Source: CAVREM01 sp963728825 (GTDB taxonomy: Bacteria > Acidobacteriota > Vicinamibacteria > Vicinamibacterales > CAVVIG01). From it: a stretch of 64,000 bases of DNA. Every line of letters starts with the position of its first letter. Positions within the stretch are counted from its first letter, which is position 1. The translations under genes and the position numbers were made by a program. Below are positions 16,778 through 24,684 of the stretch, piece after piece. The DNA is taken from positions 186,001 through 250,000 of the forward strand of contig CAVSLA010000006.1 of assembly GCA_963728825.1 (NCBI GenBank). The letters are read 5' to 3'. The notes below the pieces were generated by a model. That model did no database searches. It was not told the DNA's origin and worked only from the letters and a program-made list of their open reading frames with translations.

Positions 16778-17773
16778 TTACTCCTTGCGTGTGTGAAGTG
16801 CGGATTCGGCCTGTTGCGGTTCGACGCCGATGCGCGGGTAAAGCCAGGAATACGAGAGATCCGGATGTCGGTGCCCATATCGAGCAGGGATATCGCGCGT
16901 GGCGTCGCTCGGAATGACCAGCGCCAGGACGACGAGCGCCGCGAACGCGAGGCGCGGAACGCCCGGTGCATGACGACCTTCGTCGCGTCCTGAACGGACG
17001 GCCACCTGACCTGGCGTGTCCGACACGGGCCAGCAGATGTTCTTGATCAGCAGCGCGACGCCGACGAGCAACATGATGACGTTGAAGGTCTGTCCTGCCG
17101 GCAGCCACAGAAACGAAATCGGGTAGTCGCGCAGCATGTCGATCGGAATGCGCAGGCCGGCGTAGAGCAGCACGAACAGGCTCGCAATCCGTCCGGGTGG
17201 GACGCCGCGCCTCTGGACGGCCAGCAGGATCGGCACCAGGAGAAAGTTCTTGAGACCGTCGTACAGGACCACTGGATGACGGAAGCCGTCGGCGTCCGGG
17301 AACTGCACGCCCCACGGCAGGTCGGTGACGCTGCCGACGATCTGCCCGTCGACGAAGTTGCCGATGCGGCCGCATCCGAGGATGAGCGCCGCCGGGACGG
17401 CGAGCGCGTCGAAGATCGGACGGAACGCCCGGCGGCGGAACAGGCAGAAGAGCAGCACGCCGGCGAAGCCGCCGATGATCAGGCCGTGGGTCGCGAGTCC
17501 GCCGAGCCAGACCGCGGGAATCAACGCGACGTGTTCGCGATAGAACCACCATTCATGGCGGAACGCGACCAGTCCTCGTCCACCGACGAGCACGCCGATC
17601 GCGAGCAGCGCCGACAGCTCGTACACTTCGCGAATCGACAGACGGAGGCGCTGCCGGTTGCGGCGCAGGAAGAAGTGTGCGTTCAGGAACCCGAGCGAAT
17701 AGCTCAACCCGTACCACCAGAGGTGCAGGCCGCCGATGGTGGCGATGATCGGGTCGATCTGATGGACCAACAT
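16778..17773 (-). CDS. lgt: Prolipoprotein diacylglyceryl transferase, variant signature
   Basis: Lgt moves a diacylglyceryl group from phosphatidylglycerol to the lipobox cysteine of prelipoproteins in the inner membrane. This 331-residue protein has about seven membrane segments, the LWWYGLSYSLGF start, the conserved His in LATHGLIIGG and the signature GCGRIGNFVDGQIVG. Compared with the E. coli signature GRLGNFINGELWG, the second Asn is Asp and the Glu is Gln. The C-terminal Arg-Glu pair region reads LRIPIDMLRDY, with Asp for Glu. A hydrophilic tail of some 40 residues follows an extra hydrophobic segment. It may be a divergent Lgt or a paralogue with a different donor. Co-transcribed with tetR. 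Confidence 0.8.
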   Translation of the reverse strand: MLVHQIDPIIATIGGLHLWWYGLSYSLGFLNAHFFLRRNRQRLRLSIREVYELSALLAIGVLVGGRGLVAFRHEWWFYREHVALIPAVWLGGLATHGLIIGGFAGVLLFCLFRRRAFRPIFDALAVPAALILGCGRIGNFVDGQIVGSVTDLPWGVQFPDADGFRHPVVLYDGLKNFLLVPILLAVQRRGVPPGRIASLFVLLYAGLRIPIDMLRDYPISFLWLPAGQTFNVIMLLVGVALLIKNICWPVSDTPGQVAVRSGRDEGRHAPGVPRLAFAALVVLALVIPSDATRDIPARYGHRHPDLSYSWLYPRIGVEPQQAESALHTRKE

Positions 17774-17785
17774 AGCGGGGCCCTT

Positions 17786-18415
17786 TCAGTGAGGACGAAT
17801 GCCGTTCCACTCGAAGTCCGCGAGCTGCTCGGCCAGCGCGTCGAGATCGGCGTCGGGGTCGTGCAGCACGAAGGCATTGAGGAGCTCGTCGAACATCCCG
17901 ATCAGCAGGTGCGCCATCAGCACGGGGCGGATTGACGCGCGCACGAAGCCGAGCTCCTGAAAGCGGCGGTAGCGCGCGGCGAAGAAGTCGACGGCCGAGC
18001 GGCGAAGCTCGGCGAATCCTTTCTCGAAGCGCGGATCGATGGCCGAGGCTTCGCGGAGGACGACGATCGCCGCATCGCGGTTGGCGGCGAAGAAGCCGAG
18101 CCATTGGCGGAAGCTGGCACGCAGCAGCGCCTCGGGTCCGCCCGCGTCGAGCGTCGGTGTCTGATTGACCGCGGCAATGGCCTTGGTGATGCGGCCGTGG
18201 AAGTCTTCGACGATCGCGAGGAAGACCTGCTCCTTGCTTTCGAAGTAGAGGTAAAACGTGCCGCGCGCCACGCCCGCCCGCGCGATGATGTCGCTCACGC
18301 CAGCCCGGCGGTATCCCTTGCGTGCAAACACCCACGTCGCGGCGGCCAGGAGCTGATGGCGTCGTTCGTCGGGTGGGAGGGCGGTTCGCGTCTTGGGCAC
18401 GTTAGCAGCAAGCAT
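17786..18415 (-). CDS. TetR/AcrR family transcriptional regulator
   Basis: A 209-residue regulator with an N-terminal helix-turn-helix: ERRHQLLAAATWVFARKGY followed by VSDIIARAGVARGTFYLYF, typical of TetR. The C-terminal ligand domain has no recognised specificity. The ATG at 18415 was preferred over an in-frame TTG at 18439 because the TTG version would translate the operator. A GTG at 18400 (MPKTRTALPPDERR) is also possible. It is the first gene of a tetR-lgt-OMP operon (12-bp gap to lgt) and probably represses it through the palindrome at its own start. The inducer is unknown; a membrane-stress or lipid signal would fit the context. Confidence 0.87.
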   Translation of the reverse strand: MLAANVPKTRTALPPDERRHQLLAAATWVFARKGYRRAGVSDIIARAGVARGTFYLYFESKEQVFLAIVEDFHGRITKAIAAVNQTPTLDAGGPEALLRASFRQWLGFFAANRDAAIVVLREASAIDPRFEKGFAELRRSAVDFFAARYRRFQELGFVRASIRPVLMAHLLIGMFDELLNAFVLHDPDADLDALAEQLADFEWNGIRPH

Positions 18416-18434
18416 AGACTGACACGTCAGTCTA
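18415..18434. promoter_or_regulatory. TetR-type operator
   Basis: TAGACTGAC-AC-GTCAGTCTA has perfect 9-bp arms around a 2-bp centre, the usual size and symmetry of TetR-family operators. Its last base overlaps the first base of the tetR ATG, so binding would block transcription at or near the start point. Autoregulation is inferred. Confidence 0.8.
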
Positions 18435-18449
18435 GTCAAGTGGCAGCAG

Positions 18450-18515
18450 TGTCAGAGTGGTGTCGGAGGGGTGCCGCAGCGGTGTCGGAGCAGCGTCGGA
18501 GCAGTGTCGGGGGAG
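18450..18515. repeat. Six-unit 11-bp minisatellite
   Basis: Six consecutive 11-bp units occupy this stretch: TGTCAGAGTGG, TGTCGGAGGGG, TGCCGCAGCGG, TGTCGGAGCAG, CGTCGGAGCAG, TGTCGGGGGAG. It lies between the tetR operator and the pyruvate carboxylase stop. No coding frame or promoter is evident. Confidence 0.8.
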
Positions 18516-18529
18516 CGGCGGGGCGGAGG

Positions 18530-21500
18530 TTACTTCAGGACCACCAGCAGGTCGCGCGCTTCGACGACGCTGTTAGGGGTGACCAGGACGTCCGCGACGA
18601 CGCCGTCCCGTGGACTGTAGACGGCAGTTTCCATCTTCATCGCCTCAATCGACAGAAGCCGCTCGCCCTCGCTCACGGCTTGCCCCGCACGGACCGGGAC
18701 GGTGGACACCTTGCCGGGCATCGGCGCGACGACGTGATCGCGGTTGTCGGGGTCGCCCTTGGGATGCTGCTTCAGCAACCCCTCCACCGACCGATCCAGC
18801 ACCCGGATATCGCGCGGCTGGCCGTTCAGCTCGAAGAACACCGTCCGCTTGCCGTCCTCACGCACCTCCCCGGTCGTGAGGTACCGAACGATGAGCGTCT
18901 TGCCGCGTTCGATTTCGACCGAGATCTCCTGCCCCGACTGTAGCCCGTAGAAAAAACTCCCGGTCGGAATCGTCGACGTATCGCCGTACTTCTGCCAGTG
19001 CTCCAGATACTCCAGGAACACCTGCGGATACAGCAGATACGACAGGACATCCTCTTCGCGTCCCTCGCGCTTGACCTTCTTCTGGATCTCCGCAGCGGCC
19101 GCCGTGAAGTCGGCCGCTGGCAGTGCCGCGCCTGGCCGCCCGACGATCGGCTCGACCCGCGCCGATCGCAGGACGATTTCCTGGAACCGCTTCGGCCAGC
19201 CGCCTTCCGGTTCGCCCAGCAGGCCCTGCATCATCTCGACCACGCTTCGCGGAAAGTTCAGCGGCGCGCGGGCGCTCAGCACATCGCTCGCGCTGAGATT
19301 GTTGGTCACCATGAACAGCGCCAGATCCCCAACGACCTTGCTCGACGGCGTCACCTTGACGATGTCGCCGAACAGCTGGTTCGCCTCGGCATAAGCGCGG
19401 CACACGTCGTCCCACCGGCCCTCGAGGCCCAGGTTCCGGGCCTGCTGACGCAGGTTGGTGAACTGGCCGCCGGGCATCTCGTGCTGATAGACATCGGCGC
19501 TCGGTGCCGGCAGCCCCTCCTCGAACGGGTAATACAGCTCCCGGACCGCGGCCCAGTAGCGGTTGATGCCGTCGAGCGACTCCGAATCGAGACCGGTGTC
19601 GCGCTCCGTGTGTCGCAGCGCCGCCACGATGCCATTCAACGACGGCTGACTGGTCATGCCGCTCATCGACGCGATCGCGGCGTCGGCGATGTCGACCCCC
19701 GCATCTGCGGCGCGCAGAATACTGCCGGCGTTGATGCCGCTGGTGTCGTGCGTATGAAAGTGAATCGGCACCTCGATTTCGTCGCGCAGCGCCTTGACCA
19801 GCGCGTATGCCGCGTACGGCTTGCACAGCCCGGCCATGTCCTTGATGCCGAGGATGTGAGTGCCCATGCCGACCAGCCGCTTCGCCATCCGCACGTAGTA
19901 ATCGAGCGAGTACTTGGTCCGCGCCGGATCGAGGATGTCGCCGGTGTAGCAGATCGCCGCTTCACAAATCGCGCTGGTATCGGTCCGGACCGCGTCGATC
20001 GCCAGCTGCATGTTGTCGGTCGAGTTCAGCGAATCGAAGATGCGGAACACGTCGATGCCGTTCGCAGCGCTGCGCTTGATGAACGCGCGCACGACGTTGT
20101 CCGGATAGGTGGTGTAGCCGACCGCATTGCTGGCGCGCAGCAGCATCTGAAACAGCAGGTTCGGCACGCGGTGGCGCAGTTCGACGAGCCGCTCCCAGGG
20201 ATCCTCCTGCAGAAAGCGCATCGAGGTGTCGAACGTCGCGCCGCCCCACATCTCGACGCTGAACAGCCCGGGCATGCTCCGCGCCATCGCGTCCGCAATC
20301 GCGAGCATGTCGAAGGTCCGCACGCGCGTGGCCAACAGCGACTGATGCGCGTCGCGCAGCGTGGTGTCGGTCAGCAGCAGACGCCGTTCGCCGCGAACCC
20401 AGGCCGCGAACCGTTCGGGCCCGAGCTCCAACAGCTTCTGGCGGGTGCCGGGCGGCGGTGGGTCGACTGTGGCGATCGGCGGCGCCACCGGCACGGTCAA
20501 CCGGCGATTCGTATCGACGGCACCTTTGACGTCGGGACGGCCATTCACGATCACGTCGCCCAGGTACGACAGCATGCGCGTCGCACGGTCGCGCGGCGCG
20601 CGGATCACGAACAGCGCCGGCGTGTCATCGATGAACGTCGTCGTCGCGTCGCCCGCTCGAAACGTGGGGTGATCGATCAGGTTCAGCAGGAAGGCGATGT
20701 TCGTCTTCACCCCGCGGATCCGGAACTCGCGCAGCGCCCGATCGCCCCGCTGCGCCGCCTCCTCCAGCGTCCCTCCCCAGGTCGTCACCTTGACGAGCAG
20801 CGAGTCGAAGTACGGCGTGATGACCGAGCCGCCGAAGCCGTTGCCACCGTCCAGGCGGACCGCGAAGCCTCCGGCAGAGCGGTAGGTGGTAATCCGCCCG
20901 TAGTCGGGCACGAAATGCCGGTCCGGATCTTCCGTGGTGATCCGGCACTGCATGGCCACGCCGCGTCGCTCGATCGCCGGCTGTGCCGGGATGTTCAGCG
21001 GCGGTTCGTGAAGACGATGACCATCGCTGATCAGCAGCTGGCTGCGCACGAGGTCGATCCCGGTGACGACCTCGGTCACGGTGTGCTCGACCTGGATCCG
21101 CGGATTGACCTCGATGAAGTAGAACTCGCCGCGATCGACGTCGAGGAGGAACTCGACTGTGCCTGCGTTGCGGTAGCCGACCGATCGACACAGACGTGCG
21201 GCGGCCTCGCAGATCCGGTTCCGCAGCCCATCGTCGAGCCCGACGCTCGGCGCTATCTCGACGACTTTCTGATGGCGCCGCTGGACGGAGCAATCGCGCT
21301 CCCACAGATGCACGAGGCCGCCGTGTGCGTCCCCGAGAATCTGCACCTCGATATGCTTGGCCCGCGGGATGTAGCGCTCGAGAAACACATCGGGCCGCCC
21401 GAATGCCGCGTCTGCCTCGCGCCGGGCCTCCTCGAGCTTGTGCTCGAGATCCTCGGGCCCCTGGACGATGCGCATGCCGCGGCCGCCGCCGCCGAAGCTC

Positions 21501-21982
21501 GCCTTGATCATCAGCGGGTAGCCGATCGTTCCCGCCAGGGCGCGCACGTCGTCAGCGCGCTCGACGGCGGTCTCGGTGCCAGGAATCGTCGGCACGCCGG
21601 CCTGTTGTGCGACGCGCTTGGCCGCCGTCTTGTCGCCGAAGGTCTCGAGCTGCTGAATGGTCGGGCCGACGAACTGGATACCGGCCTCTTCACACGCGCG
21701 CGCCAGCGCGGCGCTCTCGGCCAGAAAGCCGTAGCCGGGGTGAACGGCGTCGGCGCCGTGCAGACGGGCGATGGCGATCAGCGCGGGGATGTTCAAGTAG
21801 GAGCGGACCGGCTCGCCTCCCTCCGGTGGTCCGATCAAGAACGCTTCGTCGGCCTTGAAACGGTGCAACGAGAACCGATCTTCGTAGCTATAGACGGCGA
21901 CGGTGCGGAGACCGAGTTCGGTGGCGGCCCGGAAGCAGCGGATCGCGATCTCGGATCGATTGGCGACGAGCAGTTTTTTCAT
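18530..21982 (-). CDS. pyc: Pyruvate carboxylase
   Basis: A full-length, 1150-residue single-chain pyruvate carboxylase, which converts pyruvate, bicarbonate and ATP to oxaloacetate to refill the TCA cycle. Domains in order: biotin carboxylase (residues about 1-450, with HPGYGFLAES, KASFGGGGRGMR and FIEVNPRIQVEHTVTE), carboxyltransferase (about 530-830, with TTLRDAHQSLLATRVRT), the tetramerisation/allosteric region, and a biotin carrier domain whose lysine is in EAMKMET (about residue 1116). Length is normal for the family. The gene diverges from the ThiO-like gene; GGTAAGAT about 15-22 bp before the ATG is a likely extended -10 box. Confidence 0.97.
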   Translation of the reverse strand: MKKLLVANRSEIAIRCFRAATELGLRTVAVYSYEDRFSLHRFKADEAFLIGPPEGGEPVRSYLNIPALIAIARLHGADAVHPGYGFLAESAALARACEEAGIQFVGPTIQQLETFGDKTAAKRVAQQAGVPTIPGTETAVERADDVRALAGTIGYPLMIKASFGGGGRGMRIVQGPEDLEHKLEEARREADAAFGRPDVFLERYIPRAKHIEVQILGDAHGGLVHLWERDCSVQRRHQKVVEIAPSVGLDDGLRNRICEAAARLCRSVGYRNAGTVEFLLDVDRGEFYFIEVNPRIQVEHTVTEVVTGIDLVRSQLLISDGHRLHEPPLNIPAQPAIERRGVAMQCRITTEDPDRHFVPDYGRITTYRSAGGFAVRLDGGNGFGGSVITPYFDSLLVKVTTWGGTLEEAAQRGDRALREFRIRGVKTNIAFLLNLIDHPTFRAGDATTTFIDDTPALFVIRAPRDRATRMLSYLGDVIVNGRPDVKGAVDTNRRLTVPVAPPIATVDPPPPGTRQKLLELGPERFAAWVRGERRLLLTDTTLRDAHQSLLATRVRTFDMLAIADAMARSMPGLFSVEMWGGATFDTSMRFLQEDPWERLVELRHRVPNLLFQMLLRASNAVGYTTYPDNVVRAFIKRSAANGIDVFRIFDSLNSTDNMQLAIDAVRTDTSAICEAAICYTGDILDPARTKYSLDYYVRMAKRLVGMGTHILGIKDMAGLCKPYAAYALVKALRDEIEVPIHFHTHDTSGINAGSILRAADAGVDIADAAIASMSGMTSQPSLNGIVAALRHTERDTGLDSESLDGINRYWAAVRELYYPFEEGLPAPSADVYQHEMPGGQFTNLRQQARNLGLEGRWDDVCRAYAEANQLFGDIVKVTPSSKVVGDLALFMVTNNLSASDVLSARAPLNFPRSVVEMMQGLLGEPEGGWPKRFQEIVLRSARVEPIVGRPGAALPAADFTAAAAEIQKKVKREGREEDVLSYLLYPQVFLEYLEHWQKYGDTSTIPTGSFFYGLQSGQEISVEIERGKTLIVRYLTTGEVREDGKRTVFFELNGQPRDIRVLDRSVEGLLKQHPKGDPDNRDHVVAPMPGKVSTVPVRAGQAVSEGERLLSIEAMKMETAVYSPRDGVVADVLVTPNSVVEARDLLVVLK

Positions 21983-22059
21983 GAACGCAGCCTGAGGATC
22001 TTACCGGATCTCACCGGACCGTCCGGGCCAGGGCGGCCCTCGGCCCCGCTCAGGGCTGG

Positions 22060-22065
22060 TAAGAT
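22060..22065 (+). promoter_or_regulatory. Probable -10 box (TAAGAT) of the ThiO-like gene
   Basis: TAAGAT ends 8 nt before the GTG at 22074 and is preceded by TGG. The same GGTAAGAT octamer occurs on the other strand upstream of pyc. Leaderless transcription is likely because no ribosome-binding site is present. Confidence 0.45.
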
Positions 22066-22073
22066 GGCCGCAC

Positions 22074-23192
22074 GTGGCAGCTCCGAGCGACATCGTTGTC
22101 GTCGGTGCGGGAATCGTCGGCTGCGCGGTCGCCTACGAACTGGCGCGGCGCGGCTCATCGGTCCAGATTGTCGACGATCGACCTGCAGGTATGGGTGCGA
22201 CGCAGGCGTCCGCCGGAGTGCTCGCGCCGTATATCGAGGCCGACGAGGGTCACCCGCTGCTCGATCTGACGACCCGCAGCCTCGACCTCTTCGACAAGTT
22301 CATCGCTCGCGTCGGGTCGGCTGGCGGATCGCCGCCGACCTACCGGCGAACCGGCACTCTCGAAGTCGCGCTCGAGGCGGACGGGATGCGGCGCCTCGAG
22401 GCGTGCGCACAGATGCTGCATCGCCGGGGTGTGCACGCTCGCCTGCTCGACGCCGCCGGCGCGCGGAGTGAGGAGCCGCACCTCTCAGAAGCGGTGGTCG
22501 GCGGCCTGCTGATACCGACCCACGGCTACGTTGCGGCGGCGGATCTGACGCGTGCGCTGACGGCCGCAGCACGCCGTCACGGCGCACAACTCATCGAACA
22601 TGGCCGTGTGCGCCGCGTCGTGCGCGCCGGCAACGATCTGCGCGTCGAGACCGATCGCGGGTCGCTGTCCGGCAACGGCGTCGTGGTCGCCGCCGGGAGC
22701 TGGTCGGGTCAGATTGCCATCGACGGCGTTGAAGCGCGCGTGCCGGTGCGTCCCGTCCGTGGACAGCTGCTGCACCTCGCCTGGATCGGTCCAACCCTCA
22801 GCCGCGTCATCTGGTCGGAGCGCTGTTACCTCGTGCCGTGGGAGGACGGGACACTGCTGGTCGGGGCGACGGTCGAGGAGGCTGGTTTCGACGAGAAGAC
22901 GACGACGGCGGGCGTGCGGGATCTGATCGAAGCCGCGGCGGAGATTGTGCCGCATACCTGGACGGCGGGATTCATCGCCGCCAAGGCGGGCCTGCGACCC
23001 GCCACGCCCGACGAGGTTCCGGTCATTGGCGCGTCGAGCGTGATGCCCAACGTGATGTACGCCACCGGCCACTACCGCAACGGCGTGCTGCTGGCGCCGC
23101 TGACGGCGCAGATGGTCGCCGATGCGATGCTTGACAACAAGATCGATCCGCTGCTGAAGCTGACCAGCCCGCAGCGTTTTGGAGCGCTCTGA
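22074..23192 (+). CDS. Glycine oxidase ThiO-like FAD-dependent oxidoreductase
   Basis: A 372-residue DAO-family flavoprotein beginning with a GTG codon. The N-terminal FAD-binding fold reads IVVVGAGIVGCAVAYELARR, and the C-terminus has the family's TGHYRNGVLLAPLTAQMVAD strip. ThiO oxidises glycine to imino-glycine for thiamine thiazole synthesis. No thi genes are adjacent, so general amine oxidation is also possible. The stop codon overlaps or directly precedes a small downstream gene. Confidence is high for family, moderate for substrate. Confidence 0.85.
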   Translation: MAAPSDIVVVGAGIVGCAVAYELARRGSSVQIVDDRPAGMGATQASAGVLAPYIEADEGHPLLDLTTRSLDLFDKFIARVGSAGGSPPTYRRTGTLEVALEADGMRRLEACAQMLHRRGVHARLLDAAGARSEEPHLSEAVVGGLLIPTHGYVAAADLTRALTAAARRHGAQLIEHGRVRRVVRAGNDLRVETDRGSLSGNGVVVAAGSWSGQIAIDGVEARVPVRPVRGQLLHLAWIGPTLSRVIWSERCYLVPWEDGTLLVGATVEEAGFDEKTTTAGVRDLIEAAAEIVPHTWTAGFIAAKAGLRPATPDEVPVIGASSVMPNVMYATGHYRNGVLLAPLTAQMVADAMLDNKIDPLLKLTSPQRFGAL

Positions 23193-23257
23193 CGACCGAC
23201 GTCACTGTTGGTGGAACGGCGTATCGGCTCATCGCGACCCGGCGGGACGCGACGTGG

Positions 23258-23554
23258 GTGGCCTGGGCGACGCGTGCTGAAGACGATAGCCGATTCGGCA
23301 TCGAGTGTGCCGGTGCGACAGAAGCCGAAGCCGTCGATCGCCTGATGGGATGGCTCACCTGGCAGCACGATCACGCGGCGGCGCTGGCCGAGCTGCAGGA
23401 GGCGGAACGCGACTATCATCGGACGATCGCCGGCAGCGCATTTGCCACGCCGGCCGATGCGCCGTCGCCGCTCGAGATGCAGAAAGAAGGGCTGAACGCC
23501 GTCGAAGCCGCACGACTGCGGCTCGACGAGATTCGCGCCAGAAGACCGGAGTAA
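23258..23554 (+). CDS. Small conserved-type protein, unknown; true start possibly upstream
   Basis: From the GTG at 23258 this encodes 98 residues: a short beta segment then a long charged helix (AALAELQEAERDYHRTI). The same frame is open and has coding-like GC-rich third positions back to a CTG at 23189, which overlaps the ThiO stop codon. The extra 23 residues (LTTDVTVGGTAYRLIATRRD) read like the start of a compact alpha/beta domain. There is no ATG, GTG or TTG between. Either CTG is used through translational coupling, or the protein is shorter. Function not recognised. It is followed 4 bp later by the pterin dehydratase. Confidence 0.6.
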   Translation: MAWATRAEDDSRFGIECAGATEAEAVDRLMGWLTWQHDHAAALAELQEAERDYHRTIAGSAFATPADAPSPLEMQKEGLNAVEAARLRLDEIRARRPE

Positions 23555-23558
23555 AACG

Positions 23559-23858
23559 ATGGCCAAGCTGTCAATGTCCGAGGCCGAGCAGCACCTGAAA
23601 AACATCGCCGGCTGGCGGCTCGAAGGCGACCAGATCACGAAGCAGTTCACTTTTGGCGGCTTTCCCGAAGCCGTGGCGTTCGTGAATCGCCTCGTTCCCG
23701 AAGCTGAAGGAGCCGATCACCACCCCGACATTCAGATCAACTACAAGCGCGTGACGCTGACCTACTCGACGCACAGCGAGCGCGGGCTGACCGACAAAGA
23801 CTTTGCCGGGGCCGCCATGGCGGATCGCGTCGCCCATGCGGCTGAAAAAAACCTATAG
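23559..23858 (+). CDS. phhB: Pterin-4a-carbinolamine dehydratase
   Basis: This 99-residue protein matches 4a-hydroxytetrahydrobiopterin dehydratases over its whole length. The active-site strip GADHHPDIQINYKRVTLTYS carries the paired histidines and the second part ends THSERGLTDKDF. The enzyme regenerates tetrahydropterin after aromatic amino-acid hydroxylation; no hydroxylase is in the window, and in some bacteria the protein serves in molybdopterin or folate chemistry. It lies 4 bp after the upstream gene and overlaps the MerR-like start by 23 bp, so all four genes from thiO onward may form one operon. Confidence 0.93.
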   Translation: MAKLSMSEAEQHLKNIAGWRLEGDQITKQFTFGGFPEAVAFVNRLVPEAEGADHHPDIQINYKRVTLTYSTHSERGLTDKDFAGAAMADRVAHAAEKNL

Positions 23859-24324
23859 CTCGCGCGAGGTCGCCGCGCTCACCGGCCTTTCCGCGCGCCA
23901 GCTGCAGATCTGGGATGCCGGCGGCCTGCTGTCGCCGGCGATTCCGCCGCGCCGGACTTCGGCGGGCGGCTACACCGAGCGACGCTACACGCCCATCGAG
24001 CTGTTCGAGCTGATCGTGCTCGCCGATCTCCGCCGGCGCGGCTTCAGCGTGCATCAGCTCCACCTGATTCTGGATGCGCTGAAATCGCATTTCTCGACCA
24101 GGCTGTTCGAGGCGACCGGTGGCGGCGGCCAGGTCCAGCTGCTGACGGACGGCCGCGAGATCTACGCGCGCACGACGCGAGGTGAGTTCTACAACCTCCT
24201 GAAGGCGCCGGATCAGCCGTTGCTCGTCATCGGCAACGATGGACTGTTGAAGGAGCTTGGCGGGAAGGTGCGGCCTAGGAAATCGGGAAAATCTTCTCGA
24301 GGTCGTCGGCCGGGCGCGGAATGA
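23836..24324 (+). CDS. MerR family transcriptional regulator
   Basis: A 162-residue protein starting at the ATG at 23836 (MRLKKTYSSREVAALTGLS). An N-terminal winged helix-turn-helix of MerR type runs to about residue 75 (LSARQLQIWDAGGLL, GYTERRYTPIELFELIVLADLRRRGFS). It is followed by a short effector domain with no metal-binding Cys cluster. The last ~17 residues are basic and overlap the convergent BMC gene by 50 bp. An in-frame TTG 33 bp upstream is less likely. It may regulate the neighbouring shell-protein gene; this is inference from position. Confidence 0.82.
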   Translation: MRLKKTYSSREVAALTGLSARQLQIWDAGGLLSPAIPPRRTSAGGYTERRYTPIELFELIVLADLRRRGFSVHQLHLILDALKSHFSTRLFEATGGGGQVQLLTDGREIYARTTRGEFYNLLKAPDQPLLVIGNDGLLKELGGKVRPRKSGKSSRGRRPGAE

Positions 24325-24571
24325 CGTGAACGCCGATCAGCTCGCCGACGCGGCGAGCCGCAGCGGCTCCGGCATCGGTGGCGGCCTTGACCGAGCCGAC
24401 GTCGCCTCGCACGATCGCCGTGACCAGTCCGGCATCGACTTTCTGCCAGCCGACGAACACGACGTTCGCGGTTTTCACCATGGCATCCGCGGCCTCGATC
24501 ATGCCGACCAGCCCGCGCGTTTCGACCATCCCCAGCGCGTCGCCGACCTCACGTTTCTCGCGCTCTGCCAT
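24275..24571 (-). CDS. Isolated bacterial microcompartment shell protein (BMC-H)
   Basis: The 98-residue product is one complete Pfam-BMC domain (ALGMVETRGLVGMIEAADAM, AGLVTAIVRGDVGSVKAATD, HVIPRPADDLEKIFP), the hexamer-forming shell tile of carboxysomes and metabolosomes (PduA/EutM/CcmK type). Length and termini are normal for BMC-H. No BMC-P (pentamer), signature enzyme or aldehyde dehydrogenase lies next to it; the nearest aldehyde dehydrogenase is 10 kb away. It is either a satellite gene for a microcompartment encoded elsewhere or a stand-alone shell tile. It is convergent with the MerR gene. Confidence 0.9.
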   Translation of the reverse strand: MAEREKREVGDALGMVETRGLVGMIEAADAMVKTANVVFVGWQKVDAGLVTAIVRGDVGSVKAATDAGAAAARRVGELIGVHVIPRPADDLEKIFPIS

Positions 24572-24602
24572 GCGGCCCGTACTCTATCACGGGTCACGAT
24601 CG

Positions 24603-24683
24603 GCGTTCGACGGTCGTTACCGCCCCTCGAACGTCGAACGACGCGTAGAACGTAGAAGGAACGTAGAACGTAGAACGACAGAT
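24603..24683. repeat. GTAGAAC/CGAACGT heptamer array
   Basis: Between the BMC start and the DUF1501 stop lie imperfect 7-bp units: TTCGACG and CGAACGT variants, then GTAGAAC GTAGAAG and GTAGAAC GTAGAAC. It belongs to the same family as arrays at 31024, 31564 and 34436. Confidence 0.75.
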
Positions 24684-24684
24684 T

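Noticed and set aside
18450..18515. CRISPR-like or iteron origin
   Set aside because: 11-bp contiguous units without spacers, no replication initiator gene nearby.
18998..22471. 1157-codon open frame antisense to pyruvate carboxylase
   Set aside because: It mirrors the codon structure of pyc on the other strand; the product is Arg/His/Val-rich without any domain.
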